NCBI GenBank assembly: GCA_945952585.1 | Contig: CAMFII010000004.1 | Location: 214,813 to 278,812 of the forward strand | DNA: 64,000 bases | DNA from: an uncultured Rhodobacter sp. | Lineage (GTDB): Bacteria; Pseudomonadota; Alphaproteobacteria; Rhodobacterales; Rhodobacteraceae | Direction: 5' to 3' | In this document: piece by piece, positions 54,761-63,715 of the stretch | How positions within the stretch are numbered: position 1 is the first letter of the stretch | Layout: the number at the start of each line of letters is the position of its first letter | Made by a program: the position numbers and the translations under genes | Notes under the pieces: generated by a model | The model's input: the letters and a program-made list of their open reading frames with translations, nothing else | Databases searched by the model: none | What the model was told of the DNA's origin: nothing

Positions 54761-56191
54761 ATGGTCTCGAAAAACCTGCAGAAATTCTACATCAACGGCG
54801 CATGGGTCGAGCCCATCTCGAAACAGCGCCTCGGCGTCGAGAACCCGGCGACCGAGGAAATCGTCGGCGAGATCGCGCTTGGCTCCGCTGCCGATGCCGA
54901 CAAGGCGATCCTTGCCGCCCGCGCCGCCTTCGACGCCTGGACGGTGACGCCGGTCAAGGACCGGATCGCGGTCGTGAAGCGCATCCTCGAGGTCTACAAC
55001 TCCCGCGCCGAGGACTTCGCGCAGGCGATGTCGACCGAGATGGGCGCGCCGATCACCTGGGCGCGCGAGGCGCAGTTCTGGGCGGGGCAGGTGCATATCG
55101 AGTCGACCATCAAGGCCGCCGAAGAGTTCGAGTGGGAATACATGCGCGGCAACACGCGCATCGTCCATGAAGGCATCGGGGTCTGCGCGCTCATCACGCC
55201 GTGGAACTGGCCGATGAACCAGATCGCCTGCAAGGTCGCCCCGGCGCTGGTCGCGGGCTGCACCATGGTGCTGAAACCGTCTGAAATCGCGCCGCTGTCG
55301 GGCGTGCTCTTCGCCGAGGTCTGCCACGAGGCCGGCGTGCCGAAGGGCGTCTTCAACCTCGTCAACGGCACCGGCCCGGAAGTGGGCGCCCATATGAGCG
55401 CCCATCCTGAGGTCGACATGGTGTCGTTCACCGGCTCGACCCGCGCGGGTACGGCGGTGGCGGCGGCCGCTGCGCCGACCGTCAAGCGCGTGGCGCAGGA
55501 ACTGGGGGGCAAGTCGCCGAACATCATCCTGCCGACCGCCGATCTCGCTTCGGCGGTGAAGAGCGGTGTCGAAGGCTGCTTCGGCAATACCGGGCAAAGC
55601 TGCGACGCGCCGACCCGGATGTTCGTGCCGCGCGATCGACATGACGAGGCGCTGGTCCATGCCAAGGCGGCGGCGGATGCGGTCGTCGTCGGCGATCCGC
55701 GCGACGAAGGCACCACGATGGGGCCGCTGGTATCGAAGCTCCAGTTCGACAAGGTGCAGCGCCTGATCCAGGCGGGCATCGACGAAGGTGCGACGCTGGT
55801 GACCGGCGGCATCGGCCGGCCGGTTGGCGTCAACCGCGGCTGGTTTGTGCGGCCGACGATCTTCGGCAATGTCACCAACGGCATGACCATCTCGAAGGAA
55901 GAGATCTTCGGGCCCGTGCTGTCGATCCTGCCCTACGACTCGCTCGATGAGGCGGTCGAAATGGCCAACGACACCGTCTATGGCCTGGCCGCCTATATAG
56001 CTGGTCCGGTCGAGGATGCGAAACCCGTGGCGCGCCGCCTGCGCGCCGGGACGGTGAACCTGAACTACCCGGCCTGGGACACCTTCGCGCCCTTCGGCGG
56101 CTACAAGCAGTCGGGCAACGGCCGCGAATATGCCGACTGGGGCATCCATGACTTCTGCGAGGTCAAGGGCATCGTCGGCTGGGGCGCCTGA
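54761..56191 (+). CDS. Aldehyde dehydrogenase (NAD(P)+)
   Basis: 476 residues. ITPWNWPMNQIACKVAPALVAGCTMVLKPSE, VSFTGSTRAG, AQELGGKSPNIIL (catalytic Glu) and GNTGQSCDAPTRM (catalytic Cys) are intact, and EIFGPVLSILPY follows. In the betaine-aldehyde dehydrogenase-like group by general pattern. It begins five bases after the MttB-like stop. It would oxidise an aldehyde arising from the pathway. Confidence 0.92.
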   Translation: MVSKNLQKFYINGAWVEPISKQRLGVENPATEEIVGEIALGSAADADKAILAARAAFDAWTVTPVKDRIAVVKRILEVYNSRAEDFAQAMSTEMGAPITWAREAQFWAGQVHIESTIKAAEEFEWEYMRGNTRIVHEGIGVCALITPWNWPMNQIACKVAPALVAGCTMVLKPSEIAPLSGVLFAEVCHEAGVPKGVFNLVNGTGPEVGAHMSAHPEVDMVSFTGSTRAGTAVAAAAAPTVKRVAQELGGKSPNIILPTADLASAVKSGVEGCFGNTGQSCDAPTRMFVPRDRHDEALVHAKAAADAVVVGDPRDEGTTMGPLVSKLQFDKVQRLIQAGIDEGATLVTGGIGRPVGVNRGWFVRPTIFGNVTNGMTISKEEIFGPVLSILPYDSLDEAVEMANDTVYGLAAYIAGPVEDAKPVARRLRAGTVNLNYPAWDTFAPFGGYKQSGNGREYADWGIHDFCEVKGIVGWGA

Positions 56192-56248
56192 GGCCTCTGT
56201 TCAGCGAGGGCGGCGATTTCGCCGCCCTATTCATGTCTGGGGAGTGAC

Positions 56249-57148
56249 ATGCATTACGGCTATATCGGGCTGGGGAACCTTGGCGCGGCTTGCGCAGGGT
56301 GTCTTCTGAAGGCGGGCTTCAAGGTTACGGTCTTTGATCTGAACCCGGCGCTCGCGGACCCGCTGGTGGAAAAAGGCGCGGTTCTGGCAAAGAGTGCCGA
56401 GGATCTGGCCTCATCGGTCGATCATGTCATCACTTGCCTGCCATCGCCCGCCGTGTCGGAACGGGTGCTGCGGCAGATCCTGCCGCACATGAAGAAGGGC
56501 GCGAGCTGGATCGAGATGTCCACGCTTGGCCGCGATGACGTGCTGGCGCTGGCCAAGGTCGCCGAGGCGGCGGGGGTCAGGATGCTGGAACTGCCGGTGA
56601 CAGGTGGCGTCCATCTTGCCTATCGGGGCGAGATCACCATGCTGCCGGGCGGCGACAAGGACCTTGTCGACCTGCACTGGAAGGCCTTCGAGGCGATGGG
56701 CAACCGCATCTTCCACATGGGGCCGCTCGGGTCATCCTCGATCATCAAGGTCATCACCAACATGCTGGCCTTCATTCATCTCAAGGCCTGCGGCGAAGCC
56801 CTGATGCTGGCAAAACGAGGCGGTCTGGACCTGGGCCAGGCCTGGCACGCGATCCAGGCCTCGTCGGGCAACTCCTTCGTGCATGAAACCGAAGGCGCCC
56901 TGATCCTGAACGGCTCTTACGACATCGCCTTTTCGATCGACCTGGCACTGAAGGACCTCGGCTTCGCGCTTGGCTTCGGCAAGGAGTTCGGCGTGCCGCT
57001 GGACCTCGCCTCGGCCACGAACCAGACCTACATCGCGGCCAAGGCCGCCTATGGCGGTGACGCCCAGTCGCCGATGATCGCGAAACTTCTGGAAGATCTT
57101 CTACACACCGATCTGCGTGCCCCGGGTTTCCCCGCGCGGCTGGAATAG
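56249..57148 (+). CDS. Beta-hydroxyacid dehydrogenase (3-hydroxyisobutyrate dehydrogenase family)
   Basis: 299 residues. Rossmann start YGYIGLGNLGAACAGCLLKAGFKVTVFDLN, substrate loop ELPVTGGVHLAYRGEITMLPGG and the catalytic lysine in SSSIIKVITNMLAF. The family reduces or oxidises 3-hydroxyacids or related semialdehydes. Last gene of the rightward cluster, 57 bases after the aldehyde dehydrogenase gene, with a hairpin behind. Confidence 0.9.
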   Translation: MHYGYIGLGNLGAACAGCLLKAGFKVTVFDLNPALADPLVEKGAVLAKSAEDLASSVDHVITCLPSPAVSERVLRQILPHMKKGASWIEMSTLGRDDVLALAKVAEAAGVRMLELPVTGGVHLAYRGEITMLPGGDKDLVDLHWKAFEAMGNRIFHMGPLGSSSIIKVITNMLAFIHLKACGEALMLAKRGGLDLGQAWHAIQASSGNSFVHETEGALILNGSYDIAFSIDLALKDLGFALGFGKEFGVPLDLASATNQTYIAAKAAYGGDAQSPMIAKLLEDLLHTDLRAPGFPARLE

Positions 57149-57175
57149 CGGATTCCGACCGCAGAAAAGGCACAA

Positions 57176-57201
57176 CCCGGGGATGGGCTACATTCCCCGG
57201 G
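57176..57201 (+). terminator. Hairpin ending the N-methyl cluster
   Basis: CCCGGGGA (57176-57183) and TCCCCGGG (57194-57201), perfect 8-bp stem, 27 bases beyond the last gene; the T run after it is short. The rest of 57202-57344 contains nothing I recognise. Confidence 0.55.
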
Positions 57202-57344
57202 CTGCGCTTTACTCATCATCTTCCCCGGCGGTCGGCGTCACCTGTCGGGAAGTACCACTCACTAACAAGGACAGATTGGCGGATTCGCCTGGCTCCTTCT
57301 GTAATCTGGATCACACTTCGACAACGAAACCGGATTTTTCCCGA

Positions 57345-58322
57345 TCATTCCTGCGCAGCCGAAGTGGCAGGGCGGGATTCCGCCCGCCAGATCAAGACCA
57401 TGGCGGCGATCACGGCGAGGCAACCGACAAGCTCCATCGGCCGCAGGAATTCGCCAAGCAGCGTGGCGGCCAATGCGGCGGCGATTGCCGGTTCGATCAT
57501 GCTGGCGACCAGACCGCTGGTTGACGAGCGGCAGAGGCGAATCCCGGTGGCGAAGGCCAGGTAGGCCCCGCCGGTCGCGAAGAGGCCGAGATAGAGCAGG
57601 ATCGCCAGATCCGCCTCGTCCAGCGTCGCGATCTGCGACAGGGCCAGGTCGCCCTGGATCAGCGCGTGGGCGGCCAGCAGGACAGCGCAGATCGCCAGTC
57701 CCAGCCCGGTTCCGAACAAGGGGGCAACTGCGCCCGACAGGCGGCGCGCCGATGCGGCAACTGCGGCAAAGGCGAAAGAGGCGGTCAGCATCAGGGCCCA
57801 GCCTTCGGCGTTGACCGGGCGGAGCAGGTCCGTCCCGCTAACCGGCAACAGGATCGCGGCGACACCGCCCGCCGCCACCAGCAGGGCGGTCGTGACCATG
57901 GCGCAGGGCAGGCGGCGTGCCATGACCGCACCGACGACGGCAAGGATGATCGGGGGGAGGCAGACCGTGACCGTCACGGTGATCGTCACGCCGACTTCGC
58001 GAAAGGCGCGGAACAGGCAGATCTGGAAGATCGCGGCGCCAATCCCGAACACGAGGAGCGGCCGAAGCGGCAGCCGCAGGCCACGAGGCGCCGCTCCGGT
58101 CGCGAAGGCCGCCGCCAGCAGCACCCCGGCCCCGATCAGCGTGCGAATGAAGCCAAGCGCATCCGCGCCGAGGCCCTGGTTGTCCATCATGCCGACCGCG
58201 ACACCCACGGTTGCCCAGAGCGTCGCCGCCAGCATGACCAGAAGCAACCCGGCAAAGGGCACAACGCCCGAGAACTGCGAGATTTTCAGCGTCGGGCATG
58301 CTGTGCGGATGACGAGCGGCAT
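57345..58322 (-). CDS. EamA/DMT family transporter
   Basis: 325 residues, ten hydrophobic segments in two EamA repeats (LLLVMLAATLWATVGVAVGM near the start, and LAILLYLGLFATGGAYLAFATGIRLC with PAIAAALAATLLGEFLRPMEL in the second). ATG 58322 has AGGAG upstream. Typical cargo is amino acids or metabolites, exported or imported; not determinable. It faces the N-methyl cluster and may serve it or not. Confidence 0.87.
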   Translation of the reverse strand: MPLVIRTACPTLKISQFSGVVPFAGLLLVMLAATLWATVGVAVGMMDNQGLGADALGFIRTLIGAGVLLAAAFATGAAPRGLRLPLRPLLVFGIGAAIFQICLFRAFREVGVTITVTVTVCLPPIILAVVGAVMARRLPCAMVTTALLVAAGGVAAILLPVSGTDLLRPVNAEGWALMLTASFAFAAVAASARRLSGAVAPLFGTGLGLAICAVLLAAHALIQGDLALSQIATLDEADLAILLYLGLFATGGAYLAFATGIRLCRSSTSGLVASMIEPAIAAALAATLLGEFLRPMELVGCLAVIAAMVLIWRAESRPATSAAQE

Positions 58323-58502
58323 CGATGTTTCTCCTCGCAGTGGGGGCCTGCCGGTCGTCGTGCGGGACGATGGCGTCGCCTTGCTGAGAGGGAACATGCG
58401 GCCTTTGCGCCGCCCGGTCTGTGAAGCGGGTTACAATGGCATCAAGCATTACGGCCGCACCGAGGCGCGGCGCGCGGGGTCAGCCCCGAACGTGCTTCGG
58501 GA

Positions 58503-59162
58503 TCAGAGCAGGTCGACCAGCCGCGCCGCCTCGTCATGGGTCGGCGTGAGCCGGGCGCGGTCTTCGCCGGGGAAGAAGCGGGCGCGTGTGGCGGTCGGCA
58601 TCGGCTTCGGCGTGACGATCTCGACCCGCGGGCCGGTCCGGGTCGTCTCCGCCTGCCAGCTGCGGGCCAGCGCGATCTGCGCGGCCTTGGTCGCCCCGTA
58701 GGCGCCAAAGAACTTCTCGCCCGCGCGCGGGTCATCGAAGAACAGCGCCGTGCCGCTGTCCGACGCGCGCAGCAGCGGCTCGACCATCGGGATCAGGATG
58801 CCGGTCGCACGGACATTGGTCGCAATCGACTTGTCGAGATCCTTGGCGTCGACATGCCCCGCCGGGGCAAGAGGAGCGGCGTGAATGGCCGCATGGACCC
58901 AGAGATCGACCTTGCTCCACCGTTCGTAGATAGACAGGCACAGATGGCGCATCGCATCGTCATTGGTGATGTCCATCGGCGCCAGCGTTGCCTCGCCGCC
59001 GCCCGGCTGCTGCCGTGCCTTGATGCGGTCGTCGAGTTCCTCGAGCCCGCCAACGGTGCGCGCCACAGCCACGACATGCCAGCCGCGCGCAGTCAGCACC
59101 TCGGCCATGGCGCCGCCAAGGCCGCGCGAGGCGCCGGTGATGAGGGCGATATTCTGGCTCAT
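58503..59162 (-). CDS. SDR family oxidoreductase, YciK-like
   Basis: 219 residues. NADP-binding IALITGASRGLGGAMAEVL and active-site YGATKAAQ. The usual catalytic serine about 13 residues before the tyrosine is replaced (FFDDPRAGEKFFGAY), which suggests altered or weak activity. Short for an SDR, with a truncated C-terminus. ATG 59162 has GGAG. Downstream of DUF1801 and purF on the minus strand. Confidence 0.85.
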   Translation of the reverse strand: MSQNIALITGASRGLGGAMAEVLTARGWHVVAVARTVGGLEELDDRIKARQQPGGGEATLAPMDITNDDAMRHLCLSIYERWSKVDLWVHAAIHAAPLAPAGHVDAKDLDKSIATNVRATGILIPMVEPLLRASDSGTALFFDDPRAGEKFFGAYGATKAAQIALARSWQAETTRTGPRVEIVTPKPMPTATRARFFPGEDRARLTPTHDEAARLVDLL

Positions 59163-59214
59163 GCTGTCGACTCCGGTTCTTTGCTGGCGGGATAGGGGCG
59201 CGGGGCCGGAATGG

Positions 59215-59234
59215 CAAGCGCTGCTCAGCGCTTG
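59215..59234 (-). terminator. 9-bp inverted repeat at the DUF1801 stop
   Basis: CAAGCGCTG-CT-CAGCGCTTG overlaps the last codons and stop of the DUF1801 gene. The loop is only two bases, so as RNA it would form a slightly shorter stem. No T run. Confidence 0.3.
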
Positions 59235-59605
59235 CGGCCATTCCCCGCGGCCAGCTCTGCCTGCCGGGCCCGCACTATCCTTTCCAGAAGCGCATCGGGG
59301 ATCGGTTGATCCGGGGTGAAATGGACGCCGCTTTTCGACGTCTTGAAGCCCATGCATTCGGCGGCGAGGGCGGGAATGATGCTGCCCGAATGCGGATAGA
59401 GGCCGAGATGGCGGGCGAAGGCTGCGTAACCTGCGACCATCTTGCCCTTCGCCCCCGGTTCGCGGAAACCCGGCATGGCATAGGACAGGCATTCCACATG
59501 CCCGGGCAGAAGGCGCGCAAGCCTTTGGCGCAGGTCAGTCAGCGCGGCACGCTGATCGGGGGGCAGGGCAGTGAGATAGGCGTCGACCTCGACAGCGCCG
59601 GTCAC
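59225..59605 (-). CDS. DUF1801 (YdhG-like) protein
   Basis: 126 residues with a GTG start inside the purF stop (GTGA). The domain begins EVDAYLTALPPDQRAALTDLRQRLARLLPGHVECLSYAMPGFR and ends with FTPDQPIPDALLERIVRAR. This family is related to the iron chaperone frataxin-like YdhG group; function here unknown. Translational coupling to purF is evident. Confidence 0.85.
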   Translation of the reverse strand: MTGAVEVDAYLTALPPDQRAALTDLRQRLARLLPGHVECLSYAMPGFREPGAKGKMVAGYAAFARHLGLYPHSGSIIPALAAECMGFKTSKSGVHFTPDQPIPDALLERIVRARQAELAAGNGRKR

Positions 59606-61065
59606 TCGGCCGCCTTCATCTGGAAGCCTTCCTCGATCTTGTCGGACGGCGCGACCGGGTATTGGCCGCTGAAGCAGGCGTCGCAGTACTGCGGCGCGTT
59701 CGGGTTCCGGCCCGCCGCTTCGCCCGCGGCGCGATACAGCCCGTCGAGCGAGATGAACTTGAGGCTGTCGACCCCGATCCAGTCGCGCATCTCGTCTTCC
59801 GACATGTTCGCGGCGAGGAGCTTCGAGCGTTCCGGCGTGTCGACGCCGTAGAAGCAGGGCCAGGCGGTCGGCGGCGAGGCGATGCGGAAATGGACCTCGG
59901 CCGCGCCGGCATCCAGGATCATGTCCTTGATCTTGCGGCTGGTGGTGCCGCGCACGACCGAGTCATCCACCAGGATCACCCGCTTGCCCTTGATGAGCGC
60001 GCGGTTGACGTTCAGCTTCAGCCGCACACCCATGTTGCGGATCTGCTCGGTCGGCTCGATGAAGGTCCGGCCCATATACTGGTTGCGGATGATCCCCATC
60101 GCATAGGGGATGCCGCTTTCCTGGCTGTAGCCGATCGCCGCCGGGGTACCAGAGTCGGGCACCGGGCAGACGAGGTCGGCCTCGACCGGGGCCTCGCGCG
60201 CCAGTTCCACGCCGATCTGGCGGCGGGTCTCGTAGACCGAGCGACCACCGAGGATCGAGTCAGGGCGCGAGAAATAGACATGCTCGAAGATGCAGAAGCG
60301 CGAGGCCTTGCGCTCGAAGGGGTAAGAGCTTTCGACCTTGCCGCCCTCGATCACGACCATCTCGCCCGGTTCGATCTCGCGGATGAATTCGGCGCCGATA
60401 ATGTCGAGCCCGCAGGTTTCCGACGACAGCACCCAGGCCTCGTCGCCCAGCCGCCCCAGGACCAGCGGGCGCACGCCAAGCGCGTCGCGCACGCCGATCA
60501 GCTTGGTGCGGGTCATGGCGACGACGCTGAACGCCCCCTCGACCCGGCGGAGCGCATCCTTCATCCGCTCGGCAATGGTGCGCTGGATCGAGCGGGCCAT
60601 CAGGTGGATGATGCATTCGCTGTCCGACGAGGACTGGAAGATCGAGCCGCGCTCGATCAGTTCGCGGCGCAGCGCCGCCGCATTGGTCAGGTTGCCGTTA
60701 TGCGCGACGGCAGCGCCGCCCATCGAGAATTCGCCGAAGAAGGGCTGCACATCGCGGATCGCGGTCGCGCCCTTGGATCCGGCGGTGGAATAGCGGACAT
60801 GGCCGATGGCCAGCGATCCGGGCAGCCCGTCCATCACCGCGGCATTGGTGAAGTTGTCGCGGACATAGCCAAACCGGCGGGCCGAGTTGAAGCCGTGTTC
60901 GGGATGATAGGTGACGATGCCACCCGCCTCTTGCCCCCGATGTTGGAGCGCATGCATGCCGAGAGCGACGAAATTGGCGGCGTCCGTTACGCCGATCACG
61001 CCGAAAACTCCGCACTCCTCCTTGAGCTTGTCGTCATCGAACGGGTGGGCGAGGAAGGGCTGCAT
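59602..61065 (-). CDS. purF: Amidophosphoribosyltransferase
   Basis: 487 residues. First committed enzyme of purine synthesis: PRPP + glutamine to phosphoribosylamine. The short leader (MQPFLAHPFDDDKLKEE) precedes CGVFGVIG, so the nucleophile cysteine is probably freed by propeptide removal, as in the Bacillus-type enzyme. PRPP loop VILVDDSVVRGTTS, and cysteines in FCIFEHVYFSRPDS, WPCFYG and YCDACFSG indicate a 4Fe-4S cluster. ATG 61065 preceded by GGAGAG. Confidence 0.97.
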   Translation of the reverse strand: MQPFLAHPFDDDKLKEECGVFGVIGVTDAANFVALGMHALQHRGQEAGGIVTYHPEHGFNSARRFGYVRDNFTNAAVMDGLPGSLAIGHVRYSTAGSKGATAIRDVQPFFGEFSMGGAAVAHNGNLTNAAALRRELIERGSIFQSSSDSECIIHLMARSIQRTIAERMKDALRRVEGAFSVVAMTRTKLIGVRDALGVRPLVLGRLGDEAWVLSSETCGLDIIGAEFIREIEPGEMVVIEGGKVESSYPFERKASRFCIFEHVYFSRPDSILGGRSVYETRRQIGVELAREAPVEADLVCPVPDSGTPAAIGYSQESGIPYAMGIIRNQYMGRTFIEPTEQIRNMGVRLKLNVNRALIKGKRVILVDDSVVRGTTSRKIKDMILDAGAAEVHFRIASPPTAWPCFYGVDTPERSKLLAANMSEDEMRDWIGVDSLKFISLDGLYRAAGEAAGRNPNAPQYCDACFSGQYPVAPSDKIEEGFQMKAAE

Positions 61066-61089
61066 CGGCGGGGCTCTCCGAATCCGGTG

Positions 61090-61123
61090 GCTGCGGACGC
61101 CCCTCATGTAGTGCGTCCGCAGC
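61090..61123 (-). terminator. 11-bp hairpin between cvpA and purF
   Basis: GCTGCGGACGC (61090-61100) and GCGTCCGCAGC (61113-61123), perfect stem with a 12-base loop, in the 91-base gap. It could be an attenuator between the two genes or end cvpA transcripts. No T run follows. Confidence 0.45.
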
Positions 61124-61156
61124 AAATAGTCACGGGGGCTTGTCGCGATGTCTGGC

Positions 61157-61813
61157 TTAACCGCCAGAGGTGCTGGTTCCGCCGGTGGCAGGTGCCTGTT
61201 CCGCAGGCGCCGTGCCCGTGCCGTCTGCGGGTGCGGGGGCCGGCGCAACCGGGGCAGCAGCCGGGCCGCAGGTTGAGACCAGCTTTTCATACTGGCTGAC
61301 GATCCAGCCGGGTGCGTCCTCGGGGATCGACTGGTTGATGCCGTCCTGGAACGAGGCAAAGATCTTGGCCGAACGGGAGTTGTCCACCATCGGCACGGTA
61401 TCGGCGGCCACGGCGCGGTCGTAGACCACAAAGGCCACCGCCACCAGCACGATCCCCCGCAGCGCCCCGAACAGGAAGCCGAGGCCCTGGTCGATCCCGC
61501 CCAGGACCGAGCGCTGGACGGCGGAAGAGAAGAACGGCGTGAACAGCGAGATCACGATCAGGCAGAGCGCGAAAACGCCAGCGAAGGCCGCGATCACCGA
61601 CAATTCGCAGCTGTCAGCCAGGAACTTGCCCACCACGGGCAGTTCCTTGACCAGCGGTTCGACCTGCGGGGCGAACATGTAGGCGAGGATCGCCGCGCCG
61701 ATCCAGCCGACAATGGCCAGCCCCTCGCGCACGATGCCGCGCGAATAGGCGAGGATCGCCGACAGCACGATGACGGCCGCAACGACGCCGTCGATGATGG
61801 TGAAGCCCTGCAT
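61157..61813 (-). CDS. cvpA: CvpA family membrane protein
   Basis: 218 residues, four hydrophobic segments: IIDGVVAAVIVLSAILAYSRGIVREGLAIVGWIGAAILAYMFAP opens as in the CvpA/DedE family, with GGIDQGLGFLFGALRGIVLVAVAF in the middle. The C-terminal tail is rich in Pro/Ala/Gly/Thr. Located upstream of purF, the arrangement known from E. coli. GGAG precedes the ATG. Confidence 0.92.
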   Translation of the reverse strand: MQGFTIIDGVVAAVIVLSAILAYSRGIVREGLAIVGWIGAAILAYMFAPQVEPLVKELPVVGKFLADSCELSVIAAFAGVFALCLIVISLFTPFFSSAVQRSVLGGIDQGLGFLFGALRGIVLVAVAFVVYDRAVAADTVPMVDNSRSAKIFASFQDGINQSIPEDAPGWIVSQYEKLVSTCGPAAAPVAPAPAPADGTGTAPAEQAPATGGTSTSGG

Positions 61814-61870
61814 TTCCCGCTCCTGCCAGGTCGGGAAACCGCCCGGCTGTCTGTCCCCTGAAGGGAAGGC

Positions 61871-63229
61871 TCAGCCCGCCCCGAATATGTCGCCCACGAA
61901 AGCCGTCAGGTCGGGCATCTGGTGCACCCGCATCCCTTCGGCTGTCCCGATCTTCGACCGGGCCGGAAGCGTCGCCTGTGAAAAACCAAGTTTCGAGGCT
62001 TCTTTCAACCGGTTTTCGGTCTGGCCGACCGGGCGTAGCGCGCCCGACAGGCTGATTTCGCCGAAAAGCACCATGTCTGGCGGAATTGCCACATCCTCGC
62101 GGGCCGAGAGCAGCGCACCCGCCACGGCGAGGTCTGCTGCCGGTTCGCTGATCCTCATGCCGCCGGCCACGTTGAGAAACACGTCGAGCCCGGCAAAGGG
62201 AATCCCGCAGCGCGCCTCGAGCACGGCGAGGATGGTCGAGAGCCGCCCGCTGTCCAGCCCCACCACCGTCCGGCGCGGCGTTCCAAGCGTAGATGGCGCC
62301 ACCAGCGCCTGAATCTCGGTCAGGACCGGCCGTGTGCCCTCGATCCCGGCAAATACCGCCGACCCCGGCACAGCCTGTCCGCGATCCGACAGGAAAAGGG
62401 CCGAGGGATTCGCCACCTCGGACAGGCCGCCGCCGGTCATCTCGAACACACCGATCTCGTCGGCCGGGCCGAAGCGGTTCTTGACCGCGCGCAAGATGCG
62501 GAACTGGTGGCCGCGCTCACCCTCGAAATAGAGGACCGTATCCACCATGTGCTCGACCACCCGCGGGCCGGCGATCTGGCCGTCCTTGGTGACATGGCCG
62601 ACAAGGATCACCGCCACGCCGCGTTTCTTGGCGAAGGTCACAAGCTCATGCGCCGCCGCCCGCACCTGGGCAACCGAGCCGGGCGCGCTTTCCACCGTGT
62701 CGAGCCACATGGTCTGGATCGAGTCGATGATCGCCAGCGCCGGGCGTTCGGCATCGAGCGTGGTCAGGATGTCGCGCAGGTTGGTCTCGGCCCCAAGCGC
62801 CACCGGGGCGTCGGTCAACCCCAGCCGCTGCGCCCGCATCCGAACCTGCGCCGAGGCCTCCTCGCCCGACAGGTACAGGCATTTCAGCCCCTGACGCGCG
62901 ATGCTCGCCGCTGCCTGCAGCAGCAGCGTCGACTTGCCGATGCCCGGATCGCCGCCCACGAGCACCGCCGAGGCGGGAACGAGGCCCCCGCCCAGCACGC
63001 GGTCCAGTTCGGCAATTCCGAAGGCCGCACGGGGAGGCGGGGCTTCTTCCGTCGTCAGATCGGTCAGCGCCACGCTGCGCCCCTTGGCGCCAAGGGCCTT
63101 CGGTCCCGAGGATAGGGGCGCTTCCTCGATGATGGTGTTCCAGGCGCCGCAGGCGTCGCAACGACCGGCCCATTTGCGGTGGACAGCGCCACAGGCGGTG
63201 CAGGTAAAGGTGGGGGACGCCTTGCTCAT
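61871..63229 (-). CDS. radA: DNA repair protein RadA
   Basis: 452 residues. N-terminal zinc finger CTACGAVHRKWAGRCDACG, RecA-like ATPase with GGDPGIGKSTLLLQ, RadA-specific KNRFGPADEIGVFEM and a C-terminal Lon-like domain (LNVAGGMRISEPAADLAVAGALLSA). It drives branch migration in recombinational repair. GTAAGGGAG precedes the ATG. Confidence 0.97.
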   Translation of the reverse strand: MSKASPTFTCTACGAVHRKWAGRCDACGAWNTIIEEAPLSSGPKALGAKGRSVALTDLTTEEAPPPRAAFGIAELDRVLGGGLVPASAVLVGGDPGIGKSTLLLQAAASIARQGLKCLYLSGEEASAQVRMRAQRLGLTDAPVALGAETNLRDILTTLDAERPALAIIDSIQTMWLDTVESAPGSVAQVRAAAHELVTFAKKRGVAVILVGHVTKDGQIAGPRVVEHMVDTVLYFEGERGHQFRILRAVKNRFGPADEIGVFEMTGGGLSEVANPSALFLSDRGQAVPGSAVFAGIEGTRPVLTEIQALVAPSTLGTPRRTVVGLDSGRLSTILAVLEARCGIPFAGLDVFLNVAGGMRISEPAADLAVAGALLSAREDVAIPPDMVLFGEISLSGALRPVGQTENRLKEASKLGFSQATLPARSKIGTAEGMRVHQMPDLTAFVGDIFGAG

Positions 63230-63270
63230 GCTCCCTTACTGCCGCGTCCGGGCGGAAGGCGCAATCCGGG

Positions 63271-63600
63271 TCAGGGATAGGTGCGTCGGCGCACGCGCAT
63301 CAGGAAGGCCATCGCCAGCGCCGCCCACAGGCAGAGCCAGGACAGCACGAGGCCGACCGCGTGAAGGCGGCTCAGTCCGTCATCCAGGCCGTGAAGCTGC
63401 GGAGGCTGGAACAGGATCAGCGCGGTGTTGAAGGCCAGGATCGCGCCACAGCCAAACATCGCGACCCGCAACATCAGCCGCCGGTCGTCAGACGCCGTGG
63501 CAAGCCGACGGGCAGACATGATCAAGGCCACCGCGGGCGGCATGCACAGGGCAAGGATCGAAATGGCGATCAGAAGGACAAGCGCGATGGCAGCAGTCAT
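63271..63600 (-). CDS. Small membrane protein, function unknown
   Basis: 109 residues with three hydrophobic stretches (TAAIALVLLIAISILALCMPPAVALIM, LRVAMFGCGAILAFNTALILF, HAVGLVLSWLCLWAALAMAFLM) and an arginine-rich end. ATG 63600 has GGGGA five bases upstream. I do not recognise a family. It sits upstream of radA, 41 bases away, and may share its transcript. Confidence 0.65.
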   Translation of the reverse strand: MTAAIALVLLIAISILALCMPPAVALIMSARRLATASDDRRLMLRVAMFGCGAILAFNTALILFQPPQLHGLDDGLSRLHAVGLVLSWLCLWAALAMAFLMRVRRRTYP

Positions 63601-63715
63601 GTCGGTCCCCATTCAACAATGGCCGGATCACGGCAGCTTTGTACAGGATGCCTGAAAGGTAGGGAAAATCCAGCCCCATGCCAAGATGCCGCGGTGCAGC
63701 ATCGCGAAATCGTGC

